Source: Marinomonas sp. TW1
Lineage (GTDB): Bacteria > Pseudomonadota > Gammaproteobacteria > Pseudomonadales > Marinomonadaceae
Reading direction: 5' to 3'
NCBI RefSeq assembly: GCF_001625355.1
Contig: NZ_JSEE01000002.1
Location: 186,001 to 250,000, forward strand
DNA: 64,000 nucleotides
In this document: piece after piece, positions 1-8,497 of the stretch
Numbering within the stretch: position 1 is the first letter of the stretch
Layout: the number at the start of each line of letters is the position of its first letter
Translations under genes and position numbers: made by a program
Notes under the pieces: model-generated
Seen by the model: only the letters and a program-made list of their open reading frames with translations
Told to the model about the DNA's origin: nothing
Database searches by the model: none

Positions 1-1
1 C

Positions 2-1729
2 TTTGATGTCACTTTAGGTATTGGCTGGGGCTATTTTGGCACCAGAGGCAACATCAGCAATCCCTTTTGCTCCGCGGCAGATCGCTTTTGTGATCGTTTG
101 TCCAGCTATTCAGGCAATGGCGGCATGGTGGACTATGATCGCTGGTTTACTGGGTCAGCCTCTTTATTTGGCGGCATAGAATATCAAACACCTTACCAAC
201 CATTGCGCCTGAAGTTAGAATACGATGGCAATGATTACAGCCAAGATTATCCCGTCACTCGTGGCAACGTAGACATGACGCCTAAAACGCCTTGGAATAT
301 TGGCGCAGTTTATGGCCTTAGCGACAGTTTTGATTTACGCCTCAGTTATGAACGTGGCACGACTCTTACTCTTGGTTTTAGTTTAAATACCAATTTTGAC
401 AGCATCAAAAACCCATGGATTGATGAACCTATACCGGAGCCCAGTAACTCGCGCCCGACGACATTAGAAGGTGTTGATTGGCAAACACTGGATCAAACAT
501 TAGACAAGGTCGCAGGGTACGATACTGACCAGGTGTATCAGGATGGCGATACTCTGACCTTGGTTGCGCGCCAACACAAATATCGCGACCGTGACGTGGC
601 CCTGGAAAAAGCCTCAGCCGTGCTAAGCAATGCATTACCTGAGAATATCCAGCATTATCAAATTCAGGAAACTGAAAAGAACTTAGCCTTAAGAAATACG
701 GAGATCTCAGCATCAAAGTACCAAGACATTGCTAATGTTACCTATCTAAACCCTAAGATAAGCGATGCGACGTCTAACCTAGCATCTCAAGACCTAACAT
801 CCCAAAGCATCACCTCAGCCCCCCTTTATGATGATTTCGAGCCTCTTAGTTATGGCTTCAAACCTCATTTAAGCCAGGCATTTGGTGGACCAGAAAGCTT
901 TTATATTTACAATCTGAGCATCAAAGGTAGTGCTGCTTACTGGCTGACAGATCAAGTCGAGTTGTCGGCTGGTGTGTCGATTAACCTGCTCAATAACTAT
1001 GACAAGCTGAGATTTAATGTCTTGGAAGACGGCACTTCCAACTATCGAGTGAGAACCTTGATACGAGCGTATGTGCTTGAAAACGATGCTCTACTCAATA
1101 ACCTACAACTTACTTGGTATCAGAAATACGGCCAACACTGGTATCAGCAGGTTTATGGTGGTTATTTGGAAACCATGTTTGCCGGGGTTGGTTCTGAAGT
1201 ACTGTATAGAAAACCTAATACTAACTGGGCCATTGGGGCCGATGTTAACCTTATTTCTCAGCGTGACCCGAATTCGGTATTCGGCGTATTTGCAAGTGAT
1301 GACGCCTACAGCAGTACCGATAAAGTCTTGTCTCGGGGCAGCACGGGGCACTTGTCCGTTTACTACCAACCTGAGTGGTCGTTTCTAAAAAATACGCTAT
1401 TCCGTGTGGATATGGGGAAATTCTTAGCGGGTGACGTCGGCGCACGTGTTGATTTTTCTAAGCAGTATAAGAGTGGTGTTATCGTTGGCGCTTATGCCAG
1501 TAAAACCGATATGTCGGCGGAAGAGTTTGGCGAAGGCAGTTTTACGAAAGGCTTTTACTTGTCCATTCCATTTGACACCTTGTCCTTTAAACCCACCACC
1601 AGCCGCGCAAACTTTGGCTGGCAGCCCATCACGCGAGATGGAGGCCAGAAGCTAAGTAAACGCAGTAGCTTGTTTAATGTGACCGACATGGTGTCGCCTT
1701 GGTATCAAAGACCCAACCAAAACGACTGA
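2..1729 (+). CDS. yjbH: YjbH-family outer-membrane beta-barrel protein, 5' end missing
   Basis: The reading frame is open from the window edge (base 2), so the N-terminus and any lipoprotein signal lie outside. The visible part (about 575 residues) carries YjbH-like patterns near its start, such as GWGYFGTRGNISNPFC and FGGIEYQTPYQPLRLKLEY, then alternating hydrophobic and polar strands typical of a barrel. YjbH proteins are thought to act in export or assembly of an exopolysaccharide, together with YjbEFG. Those partners are not visible here and could lie upstream. A rho-independent terminator follows directly, so this is the last gene of its transcript. The family call is from remembered sequence patterns. 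Confidence 0.75.
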   Translation, partial: FDVTLGIGWGYFGTRGNISNPFCSAADRFCDRLSSYSGNGGMVDYDRWFTGSASLFGGIEYQTPYQPLRLKLEYDGNDYSQDYPVTRGNVDMTPKTPWNIGAVYGLSDSFDLRLSYERGTTLTLGFSLNTNFDSIKNPWIDEPIPEPSNSRPTTLEGVDWQTLDQTLDKVAGYDTDQVYQDGDTLTLVARQHKYRDRDVALEKASAVLSNALPENIQHYQIQETEKNLALRNTEISASKYQDIANVTYLNPKISDATSNLASQDLTSQSITSAPLYDDFEPLSYGFKPHLSQAFGGPESFYIYNLSIKGSAAYWLTDQVELSAGVSINLLNNYDKLRFNVLEDGTSNYRVRTLIRAYVLENDALLNNLQLTWYQKYGQHWYQQVYGGYLETMFAGVGSEVLYRKPNTNWAIGADVNLISQRDPNSVFGVFASDDAYSSTDKVLSRGSTGHLSVYYQPEWSFLKNTLFRVDMGKFLAGDVGARVDFSKQYKSGVIVGAYASKTDMSAEEFGEGSFTKGFYLSIPFDTLSFKPTTSRANFGWQPITRDGGQKLSKRSSLFNVTDMVSPWYQRPNQND

Positions 1730-1742
1730 AATGATTACCACT

Positions 1743-1773
1743 AGTCGGGCCAGAAAACTCTGCCCGACTTTTA
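1743..1773 (+). terminator. Rho-independent terminator after yjbH
   Basis: The 8-bp stem AGTCGGGC / GCCCGACT has an 11-base loop and is followed by TTTAT. It starts 14 bases after the yjbH stop codon. Confidence 0.8.
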
Positions 1774-1880
1774 TCACACAAGGCTAACCTTCCACGTCAA
1801 CCCCCTATTTCAAAACCCACTTGGCTCATCGCGTTTTTTAGTTTAGTCTTTTAAACTGCTTTTGCTGTACAGGGATTGGT

Positions 1881-3320
1881 ATGTTATCTATTAAGCATCA
1901 TGGCGCGGTACGTGGGGTAACAGGCTCTTGTCACGAGCTGTTTGTCGATGAACAGCAGTCTGTGTTGATCGATTGCGGTTTATTCCAAGGAGCTGAAACC
2001 TCTGTTTTCGGGGCTACAGCAGATCATCTGGCAATAGATTTTGACCTCTCGGCCGTACAAGCGTTGATCGTCACTCATGTTCATATCGATCATGTAGGGC
2101 GTATACCTTATCTGTTAGCGGCGGGGTTTACTGGGCCAATTTATTGTTCTAAACCCAGTGCAATGTTATTACCTTTGGTCATCGAAGATGCGTTGAAAGT
2201 CGGCGTGACGCGCAACAAGAGCATCATCGAGGCTTGCTTAGACCGCATCCAAGAGCAAATCGTCCCTTTGGATTATCAAGAGTGGGTGAAGATCCCCATG
2301 CAGACGGAGACGAAAGTCCAGCTGCGTCTTTCACGCGCGGGTCATATTTTGGGCTCAGCTTATGCATCTTTTCGCGTCGTTAATGAGGCTATTAAATCGC
2401 AAAACAAACCTTATCATGACGTGGTGTTTTCCGGTGACCTGGGTGCGCCTCATTCGCCTTTATTACCGGCGCCCAAATCCCCACATAAAGCCGACCAACT
2501 GGTGATCGAAAGTACTTATGGGGATCGCAACCATGAAGACAGATCAAGCCGAATCGAACGATTACAACACAGCTTAGAACGAGCTTTAAGCGACTCTGGC
2601 ACTGTGTTGATTCCCGCCTTTAGCATTGGCCGCACACAAGAGCTGCTTTACGAATTGGAATCCATCATTCATACGAATCGCCAGAAGCCAATCAGCCACA
2701 CCGCTTCAGGCGCTCAATTAGATTGGCAAGATCTGGACATTATTATCGACTCCCCACTCGCCAACCGCTTCACTCAAGTTTATCAGTCATTAGCCCCTTA
2801 TTGGGATGAAGAAGCGCAAAGCCGCATTGCTGAAGGTCGCCATCCTCTGGATTTTGAGCAGGTTACCACCATTGATGACCATGAAACTCACTTACAAACC
2901 GTAGATTATCTAAAGCGCCAAACACGGCCCGCCATCGTCATTGCGGCATCGGGAATGTGTGCCGGTGGGCGCATTGTGAATTACATCAAAGCGTTGATCG
3001 GTGATGAACGTAATGACATTGTGTTTGTTGGCTACCAAGCCGCCGGCACGCCTGGACGGGACATATTGAACTATCACGATAAGCCAGACGGTTATGTGAT
3101 GTTTGATAACGAGTGCTTTCCTATCAAGGCGCAAGTCCAACAGATTAGCGGTTATTCAGCCCACGCAGGACAAAGGGACTTACTCAATTTCATCCGTCGC
3201 ATACGCAGTAAACCAAAGAAAATTCACCTAGTGCATGGCGATGAAGAGGCAAAGCAAACCCTGAAAAAATGCATCCGAAAAGAGTTTAAAGGTGTTGAGG
3301 TTGTTATCCCAGACAGCTGA
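1881..3320 (+). CDS. Metallo-beta-lactamase/beta-CASP RNA-processing exonuclease-like protein
   Basis: This 479-residue protein is a likely zinc-dependent ribonuclease of the CPSF73/Ysh1-like bacterial group. The MBL core shows HVHIDH at residues 66-71, a later metal-site His in RAGHILGSAY and an Asp in FSGDLG. The beta-CASP part has IESTYGDR and IPAFSIGRTQELL. The C-terminal RMMBL part has ASGMCAGGRIV, GYSAHAGQRDLL and LVHGDEEA. The length is normal for the family. It is preceded by its own intergenic region and followed by a palindrome array. Substrates of the gammaproteobacterial members are not well established, so a specific role in mRNA or tRNA processing is inference. Confidence 0.85.
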   Translation: MLSIKHHGAVRGVTGSCHELFVDEQQSVLIDCGLFQGAETSVFGATADHLAIDFDLSAVQALIVTHVHIDHVGRIPYLLAAGFTGPIYCSKPSAMLLPLVIEDALKVGVTRNKSIIEACLDRIQEQIVPLDYQEWVKIPMQTETKVQLRLSRAGHILGSAYASFRVVNEAIKSQNKPYHDVVFSGDLGAPHSPLLPAPKSPHKADQLVIESTYGDRNHEDRSSRIERLQHSLERALSDSGTVLIPAFSIGRTQELLYELESIIHTNRQKPISHTASGAQLDWQDLDIIIDSPLANRFTQVYQSLAPYWDEEAQSRIAEGRHPLDFEQVTTIDDHETHLQTVDYLKRQTRPAIVIAASGMCAGGRIVNYIKALIGDERNDIVFVGYQAAGTPGRDILNYHDKPDGYVMFDNECFPIKAQVQQISGYSAHAGQRDLLNFIRRIRSKPKKIHLVHGDEEAKQTLKKCIRKEFKGVEVVIPDS

Positions 3321-3331
3321 GGTTGAAAGTT

Positions 3332-3672
3332 ACCCCCTCTAACCCCCCCTTAACAAGGGGGAGGACCAAGTGCAATTTTGCACAGGAAATGGAGAGTTTT
3401 TAGTCCCCTCCCCTTACCAAGGGGAGGGCTAGGGTGGGGTTATGTCTAGTCCTTCCCTGCAACCCCCTCTAACTCCCCCTTAACAAGGGGGAGGACCAAG
3501 TGCAATTTTGCACAGGAAATGGAGAGTTTTTAGTCCCCTCCCCTTACCAAGGAGAGGGCTAGGGTGGGGTTTTCTCTAGTCCTTCCCTACAACCCCCTCT
3601 AACTCCCCCTTAAAAAAGGGGGAGGACCAAAAAAGTCCCCTCCCCTTAACAAGGGGAGGGTTAGGGTGGGGT
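3332..3672. repeat. Palindrome array, upstream block: three A/B hairpin pairs with 130-bp period
   Basis: A-units begin at 3332, 3462 and 3592, exactly 130 bp apart. Each contains CCCCCT..AAC/AAA..AGGGGG and ends in GGAGGACCAA. Each is followed by a B-unit (3403-3440, 3533-3570, 3635-3672) with CCCCTCCCCTT and AAGGGGAGGG arms, ending in TAGGGTGGGGT. B read backwards resembles A, so a pair is an inverted repeat of two hairpins. In pairs 1 and 2 the gap between A and B holds a third small palindrome, GTGCAATTTTGCAC. Pair 3 lacks this middle part. Linkers between pairs share a CTAGTCCTTCCCT core. The three pairs fill the 386 bases between the ribonuclease gene and the DUF559 start. Confidence 0.9.
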
Positions 3673-3706
3673 GAATTACCTTCAAAAAACACATAGGAGT
3701 CAAGGA

Positions 3707-4081
3707 ATGACGAAACTATTTAATTTAAAGCGAACAAAACGTTTTCGTGCCGAGTTGAGAACAAATATGACAGAACCTGAAAGGCGTCTATGGAGACACC
3801 TCAGAGGATGCCAATTCGGCGTTAAATTTAGACGGCAATATGGCATAGGATGCTATGTTGTCGATTTCTACTGCCCTTCTTTAAAACTGGTAATTGAAAT
3901 AGATGGTGATAGCCATTTTTCTACACAAGGTATTGCTCATGATCGCGTTCGAGATGAATACCTCTCTTCTATGGGGATAAGTGTTATTCGCTTTACAAAC
4001 AACGAAGTTATGCATGAACTTGACTCGGTGGTTCTTGCTATTGATGCTCAGATTACACTACCCCCTCTAACTCCCCCTTGA
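3707..4081 (+). CDS. DUF559 (Vsr/endonuclease-like fold) protein inside the palindrome array
   Basis: This 124-residue protein starts at an ATG with AGGAG seven bases upstream; a GTG further upstream has no such site. The N-terminal EPERRLWRHLR segment is followed by a PD-(D/E)XK-like core: VVDFYC (Asp53), LVIEIDGDSH (Glu64, Asp66, His70) and a distal VIRFTNNEV. This matches DUF559 proteins, which are related to very-short-patch-repair endonucleases. The gene lies where a 21-bp linker between a B-unit and the next A-unit would be. Its last codons (LPPLTPP) and the TGA stop come from the A-unit that begins at 4060. DNA nicking or cleavage is inferred from the fold. The natural target is unknown, and the flanking repeat is the obvious candidate. 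Confidence 0.8.
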   Translation: MTKLFNLKRTKRFRAELRTNMTEPERRLWRHLRGCQFGVKFRRQYGIGCYVVDFYCPSLKLVIEIDGDSHFSTQGIAHDRVRDEYLSSMGISVIRFTNNEVMHELDSVVLAIDAQITLPPLTPP

Positions 4082-4254
4082 AAAGGGGGAGAACCAAAAG
4101 CGTCCCCTCCCCTTAACAAGGGGAGGGCTAGGGTGGGGATTTATCTAGTCCTCCCCTGCAACCCCCTCTAACTCCCCCTTAAAAAAGGGGGAGGACCAAG
4201 TGCAATTTTGCAGAGCTCTTAGCCCCCTCCCCTTAACAAGGAGAGGGGGTGGGA
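4060..4254. repeat. Palindrome array, downstream block: two A/B hairpin pairs
   Basis: A4 (4060-4097) carries the stop codon of the DUF559 gene and is followed by B4 (4102-4139). After a linker with CTAGTCCTCCCCT come A5 (4161-4199) and a diverged B5 (4221-4254). Pair 4 lacks the middle GTGCAATTTTGCAC palindrome. Pair 5 keeps most of it in mutated form. A-units and B-units keep the same order and orientation as those upstream of the gene. From here to the DoxX start at 4462 (about 200 bases) no further gene or repeat is seen. Confidence 0.88.
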
Positions 4255-4461
4255 TAAAGCAACAAACAAAACAGTACTAAGTCATTAAAAGTACGCTTGG
4301 CTTAATGTTTTCGATTAACCGCTGTAATTCTTGCAGTAAGTATTTCCTGACCTAGATCTACTTACTGTTTTAATCATGATCTCTTGATCCAAGTCAGCAA
4401 CCATAAAAAACCGAATGTTACTCTCTTTGATATGGAAACGACCAAAATTGAGAGGGAAAAC

Positions 4462-5037
4462 ATGTCTAACTCACCTGTATTCAAAAATGACAAAGACCAC
4501 CTATATCTGCCTTTTATGTGCGATTTTTACAACAATATTGGCCAACCGCTAGGCTGGGCGCTATTTCGCATTATTATCGGCGGTATGTTGGTAATCGAAG
4601 GTTGGCCAAAAATCATAGCGCCTTTTGCACAAATTGGCTTTGTTGAAAATATTGGTTTTTATCCTGGCTGGCTTTGGTCTCCAATGTTGGCTGCCATGCA
4701 ATTTTTTGGTGGTATGTTCATTGCGGCGGGGTTAATCACTCGACCAATTGCTCTGGCCAATGCCGTTATGCTCGCCATCACTATTTGGTTTCATTTTGCC
4801 TATCCTTATGGGAATGCTTTTCTGACTCAGGCAGGCATCGATGCACTTAATTCAGGTAGTGATTTCTTTACGCCTGCGGGCATAAAAAGATTGGCTGACG
4901 GCGGTGGTACTTTCCTTGCCATGGTGCAATTAAAAGCAGAACTGTCCTCTTTATTCTGGGCGGCTGGTGCCTTATTAATTGCCGCATTTGGGGGCGGTTA
5001 TTGGTCATTAGACCGCTTATTTAAAAAACAATTCTAA
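4462..5037 (+). CDS. DoxX-family inner-membrane protein
   Basis: This 191-residue protein has about four hydrophobic segments: LGWALFRIIIGGMLVIEG, MLAAMQFFGGMFIAAGL, ALANAVMLAITIWFHF and LFWAAGALLIAAFGGGYW. The arrangement and the GWPK/GxxxxRP pattern fit the DoxX family of small quinone- or redox-associated membrane proteins of uncertain function. The ATG at 4462 is preceded by GAGGGA at good spacing. An in-frame TTG at 4384 would add 26 charged residues without a ribosome site, so it was not used. It stands alone between the palindrome array and a possible terminator hairpin. Confidence 0.8.
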   Translation: MSNSPVFKNDKDHLYLPFMCDFYNNIGQPLGWALFRIIIGGMLVIEGWPKIIAPFAQIGFVENIGFYPGWLWSPMLAAMQFFGGMFIAAGLITRPIALANAVMLAITIWFHFAYPYGNAFLTQAGIDALNSGSDFFTPAGIKRLADGGGTFLAMVQLKAELSSLFWAAGALLIAAFGGGYWSLDRLFKKQF

Positions 5038-5054
5038 AACCGATATTAATAAGC

Positions 5055-5091
5055 AGCATAAAAAGAAGTCAACTAGACTCCTTTTTATGCT
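5055..5091. terminator. Long AT-rich hairpin between convergent genes
   Basis: AGCATAAAAAG pairs perfectly with CTTTTTATGCT across a 15-base loop. It lies between the DoxX stop and the 3' end of the opposing small membrane gene, so it may end transcription from both sides. There is no T-run directly after the stem. Confidence 0.45.
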
Positions 5092-5121
5092 CTAACATTG
5101 TTTCTCGCCCTGAAATCCGCA

Positions 5122-5364
5122 TCACACAAGTGAACGAAATCGAGAAAAGCGAGCAGCATCGACAATAGACCAAAGATGCAATATCCCACCAACCAACCAC
5201 ATAAAAAACAGAATCACCGTTGCGCCTAATGCATAGCTCACAAAGACGGTGACAAAAAAGAACAGAGCCATAAAAATACGTCCCTGAACCAGTTGACCTA
5301 ACCCAGGAATAAAAACATTACAGAGTGCAGCAAGTACATTGCCACCTGAACCTTGACCTGACAT
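5122..5364 (-). CDS. Small two-helix membrane protein of unknown function
   Basis: About 80 residues are read from the ATG at 5364, which has GGGGGAA five bases upstream. Further upstream in-frame starts (up to 5442) lack a better site. The segment NVFIPGLGQLVQGR followed by hydrophobic runs FMALFFFVTVFVSYALGA and VILFFMWLVGGILHLW resembles small TM2-like or GLGQ-type membrane proteins common in proteobacteria. No function can be assigned. It lies just downstream of, and on the same strand as, the LysR gene, with about 85 bases between them. Confidence 0.65.
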   Translation of the reverse strand: MSGQGSGGNVLAALCNVFIPGLGQLVQGRIFMALFFFVTVFVSYALGATVILFFMWLVGGILHLWSIVDAARFSRFRSLV

Positions 5365-5449
5365 AAATTCCCCCATCATAAAACCGCTCAATAAATTAAG
5401 AATAAGGACAAAACAGTTAAATGGAAAGTCCCTACTCTTCACCAGTTTA

Positions 5450-6349
5450 TTAAAAGTATTCTGCCTTATCCTGATAAGCCTGTTTGATGTGCTCTATTAA
5501 TAACCTTAGTTTTTCCGGTAGGTATTTGGTAAAAGGGTAAATGGCATAAACGCCGAGCCTACGCGGTTGGTAATCGGCCAAAATCGCGACAAGCTTGCCT
5601 TGCTGCAAATCTTCATATACACAACAACGCGGCACATACACGATACCAAATCCAGCCAAAGCCGCTTTGCGTAACGCTTGAGCATTATTCGTGGCGAAGC
5701 TGCCGCCGATGCGCACACTTTCTTCCACGCCATTTTTACTAAAGCGCCAGTCAAATGAGCCTTGAGCTTGATAGGTATAAGCGAGACAGTTGTGTTCTTT
5801 TAGTTCTTCGGGTGTATTCACTTGCCCATGTTTCTCGATATAACTGGGGGAGCAACACACCACCCAATTTGATTGAATCAAAGGTTTGGCAATCAGGCTC
5901 GAATCTTCCAATTTGCCAGTACGAATCGCCAGATCCAATCCTTCACCAACCAAATCCACGAAATCATTTTCAAGACGCATATCCACCGTAATATTGGGGT
6001 ATTTTTGGCAAAACTCTGCCACCGCTTCAGCCAGTAGCAACTCACCAGAAATCGTCGGTACGGACATTTTTATCGTGCCTGTTAGACCCTGACTAAATGC
6101 CGACACCGAGGCAATAGCATCGCTCACTTGGCCTTCAATATTTTTAGCATGAACGTATAGATTCTCCCCCGCTTCCGTCAAACTGAGGCGTCTAGTCGTT
6201 CGATGGATCAACTGTGCACCAAGGTCTTGTTCAAGCCTGCTGATGCGTTTACTCAGCGCTGGCGTCGACAATCCTGCTTGCTGTGCCGCTTTATTAAACG
6301 AACCCGCATCGGCAACATTCACGAAAAACGTTAAATCGGCTGCGTTCAA
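5450..6349 (-). CDS. LysR-family transcriptional regulator
   Basis: This 299-residue protein has an N-terminal winged helix-turn-helix (FNKAAQQAGLSTPALSKRISRLEQDLGAQL, residues about 17-46). It is followed by a periplasmic-binding-like effector domain, giving the normal LysR length. It is divergent from the FMN alpha-hydroxy-acid dehydrogenase gene at 6474, with 124 bases between them. By the usual LysR arrangement it probably controls that gene and itself. The effector cannot be read from sequence, though lactate or a related 2-hydroxy acid is the natural guess. Confidence 0.88.
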   Translation of the reverse strand: MNAADLTFFVNVADAGSFNKAAQQAGLSTPALSKRISRLEQDLGAQLIHRTTRRLSLTEAGENLYVHAKNIEGQVSDAIASVSAFSQGLTGTIKMSVPTISGELLLAEAVAEFCQKYPNITVDMRLENDFVDLVGEGLDLAIRTGKLEDSSLIAKPLIQSNWVVCCSPSYIEKHGQVNTPEELKEHNCLAYTYQAQGSFDWRFSKNGVEESVRIGGSFATNNAQALRKAALAGFGIVYVPRCCVYEDLQQGKLVAILADYQPRRLGVYAIYPFTKYLPEKLRLLIEHIKQAYQDKAEYF

Positions 6350-6473
6350 TGGCCCATCCTCTTCAATTAAGACGTTATAAGAAACAGTTTATTAGTTTAT
6401 GTCGTATTAATCACAAATAAAACTCGGGATAAGATGCATGTCTTCTAATCTTTGTTCACGATGAGGCAACACA

Positions 6474-7622
6474 ATGAGACTCAAGGACTGTCATAACTTT
6501 CACGATTTCCGCTTACTTGCTAAGAAGCGACTGCCCGGCCCCATTTTTAATTACATTGATGGCGGTGCGGACGATGAAACCACTTATCGCCGTAACACCG
6601 CCGCGTTTGAAACCTGTGATCTAGTGCCTAGCGTCCTTACTGGCGTAAAAGACGTGGATTTGTCTGTCACCGTGATGGGGCAAAAACTCGCTCTGCCCAT
6701 CTACTGTTCGCCCACCGCGTTGCAACGCCTGTTTCATCACGATGGCGAAAGAGCCGTCGCCAATGCCGCTGAAAAATACGGTACTATGTTTGGCGTCTCT
6801 TCCCTTGGCACAGTCAGCATGGAAGAAATCGCCAAACAAACCACCACGCCTCAAGTCTATCAGTTTTACTTTCACAAGGACCGAGAACTGAACCGTGCCA
6901 TGATGCAACGCGCCAAAGACGCCGGCGTACAAGTAATGATGCTCACAGTGGATTCTATTACTGGCGGCAACCGCGAGCGAGACCTTCGCACAGGCTTCGC
7001 CATTCCTTTCAAATTAAACCTCAAAGGCATACTTCAATTTGTCCTCAAACCCATGTGGGGCATTAACTACGTGACCCACGAAAAATTCCGTTTGCCGCAG
7101 CTCGACGAACACATAGACATGGGGTCAGGTGCAACCTCGATTGGCGACTACTTCACCAACATGCTCGACCCTTCCATGAACTGGGACGACGTAGCAGAAA
7201 TGGTGAAATTCTGGGACGGAGAGTTTTGTCTAAAGGGCATAATGAGTCGAGAAGACGCTCGCAAAGCAGTGGAAATTGGTTGTACTGGCGTGATCATTTC
7301 CAACCATGGTGGCCGCCAACTGGATGGCTCCCGCAGCTCTTTCGACCAACTAGCCGAAATTGTCGATGAAGTGGGAGACGAAATCGACGTCATCTTTGAC
7401 AGCGGTGTGCAACGTGGCACTCACGTACTCAAAGCCTTGTCACTTGGTGCCAAAGCCGTTGGCATTGGCCGTATGTATTTATACCCACTTGCTGCGGCCG
7501 GGCAACCTGGTGTTGAACGCGCTCTTGGCTTAATGAAAACCGAACTTGAACGTGACATGAAGCTCATGGGGAAAACCTCCATCGATCAACTAACACGAGA
7601 AAATCTAAGGTTTAGAGCTTAA
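6474..7622 (+). CDS. lldD: FMN-dependent alpha-hydroxy-acid dehydrogenase (L-lactate dehydrogenase type)
   Basis: This 382-residue protein is a full-length member of the glycolate oxidase/lactate dehydrogenase barrel family. It oxidises an L-2-hydroxy acid to the 2-keto acid and passes electrons from FMN to quinone or oxygen. Visible signatures are the N-terminal FNYIDGGADDE, Lys254 in CLKGI, the catalytic SNHGGRQLDGS (His278, Arg281) and the FMN phosphate region FDSGVQRG..KALSLGAKAVGIGR. No lactate permease is adjacent. Substrate choice between lactate, glycolate and mandelate cannot be settled here, so the symbol is tentative. Confidence 0.82.
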   Translation: MRLKDCHNFHDFRLLAKKRLPGPIFNYIDGGADDETTYRRNTAAFETCDLVPSVLTGVKDVDLSVTVMGQKLALPIYCSPTALQRLFHHDGERAVANAAEKYGTMFGVSSLGTVSMEEIAKQTTTPQVYQFYFHKDRELNRAMMQRAKDAGVQVMMLTVDSITGGNRERDLRTGFAIPFKLNLKGILQFVLKPMWGINYVTHEKFRLPQLDEHIDMGSGATSIGDYFTNMLDPSMNWDDVAEMVKFWDGEFCLKGIMSREDARKAVEIGCTGVIISNHGGRQLDGSRSSFDQLAEIVDEVGDEIDVIFDSGVQRGTHVLKALSLGAKAVGIGRMYLYPLAAAGQPGVERALGLMKTELERDMKLMGKTSIDQLTRENLRFRA

Positions 7623-7769
7623 CCATCAAGAACGGAACAGGAAGCGCATCATTAAAATTATGCGGTAATCATTTGAAGTTTCGGCCAATTCGATTAGGCT
7701 TATGTAATGTTTGCAATTTATTAACAAAAATCTTACAGATATCTCTCTCATTTAAGGAGCAAGTCGGTT

Positions 7770-8489
7770 ATGCCTGCCAACAAAGTAAAAAAATTAATCT
7801 TAGCCTGTGGGGTTATATGCACATCTTCAGCTCTAACGGCGGCTCCTCAATATTATGGCATATTAGAACTGGGCAGCGCTCAAAGTAAATTCGGAAATTT
7901 AGAAACCGCCATTTCTGAAACGAATGCAACGACTGAAGTCGTTGACGACTCCGATAGCGCGGCTTATTTCAGTATCGGTATTGGGTTGGATTGGGTGAAC
8001 CAGCCCCTTAGGTCGGAACTTGTCTACAGTACCTTTGGTGATCAGAGTTTCATTAATGATGCCAAATTTATAACTTATTCTGGCACTGAACGAACCACAG
8101 CCAAGGTAAAGCAAGAATCACTCATGCTGAACCTCTTGTACGATATCAACATAGACAGCGACAAACTTAAGCCCTTTGTTGGCGCGGGTATTGGGGCATC
8201 GAAAACAAAAACGAGTGCAACACAAATACAAATAGGAGTAAATAGATCTGCCGCTTTCTCAGAGGCCTCTGATACTAACTTTATGTGGAGCCTCATAGTC
8301 GGTGCCAACTATAACATGACAGAAAAAGCACAGCTTGGTTTTGGCTACCGCTACACAGATGCTGGAAACGTCAGCACAGAGGCTAACTGTATAGGAAGTG
8401 ATGGCGATATATGTGACCCCGGAGAAAAACACTCAGCGGATCTTACTTCACACTTGTTATTTGTGAATTTAAGTTATTATTTTGAATAA
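7770..8489 (+). CDS. Outer-membrane beta-barrel protein (opacity/OmpW-like)
   Basis: This 239-residue protein has a signal peptide ending near residue 24 (ALTA before APQYYG) and AAGGAG upstream of the ATG. The mature part alternates in barrel style, with GIGLDWV, KPFVGAGIGASK, MWSLIVGANYNM and LGFGYRYTDAG, and ends in a C-terminal aromatic strand FVNLSYYFE. The final aromatic and acidic residues fit the barrel-assembly signal. It resembles small 8-stranded surface or opacity proteins; a specific ligand is unknown. It converges on the ycaQ-like gene with only 8 bases between stops and no visible terminator. Confidence 0.75.
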   Translation: MPANKVKKLILACGVICTSSALTAAPQYYGILELGSAQSKFGNLETAISETNATTEVVDDSDSAAYFSIGIGLDWVNQPLRSELVYSTFGDQSFINDAKFITYSGTERTTAKVKQESLMLNLLYDINIDSDKLKPFVGAGIGASKTKTSATQIQIGVNRSAAFSEASDTNFMWSLIVGANYNMTEKAQLGFGYRYTDAGNVSTEANCIGSDGDICDPGEKHSADLTSHLLFVNLSYYFE

Positions 8490-8497
8490 TCTAACCG

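Noticed and set aside
429..716. 95-codon minus-strand frame inside yjbH
   Set aside because: It is a shadow of the clearly coding plus-strand frame.
3332..4254. The regular repeat array as a CRISPR
   Set aside because: The repeats are G/C-run palindromes with 130-bp period. The sequences between them are themselves repeated, not unique spacers, and no cas gene is near.
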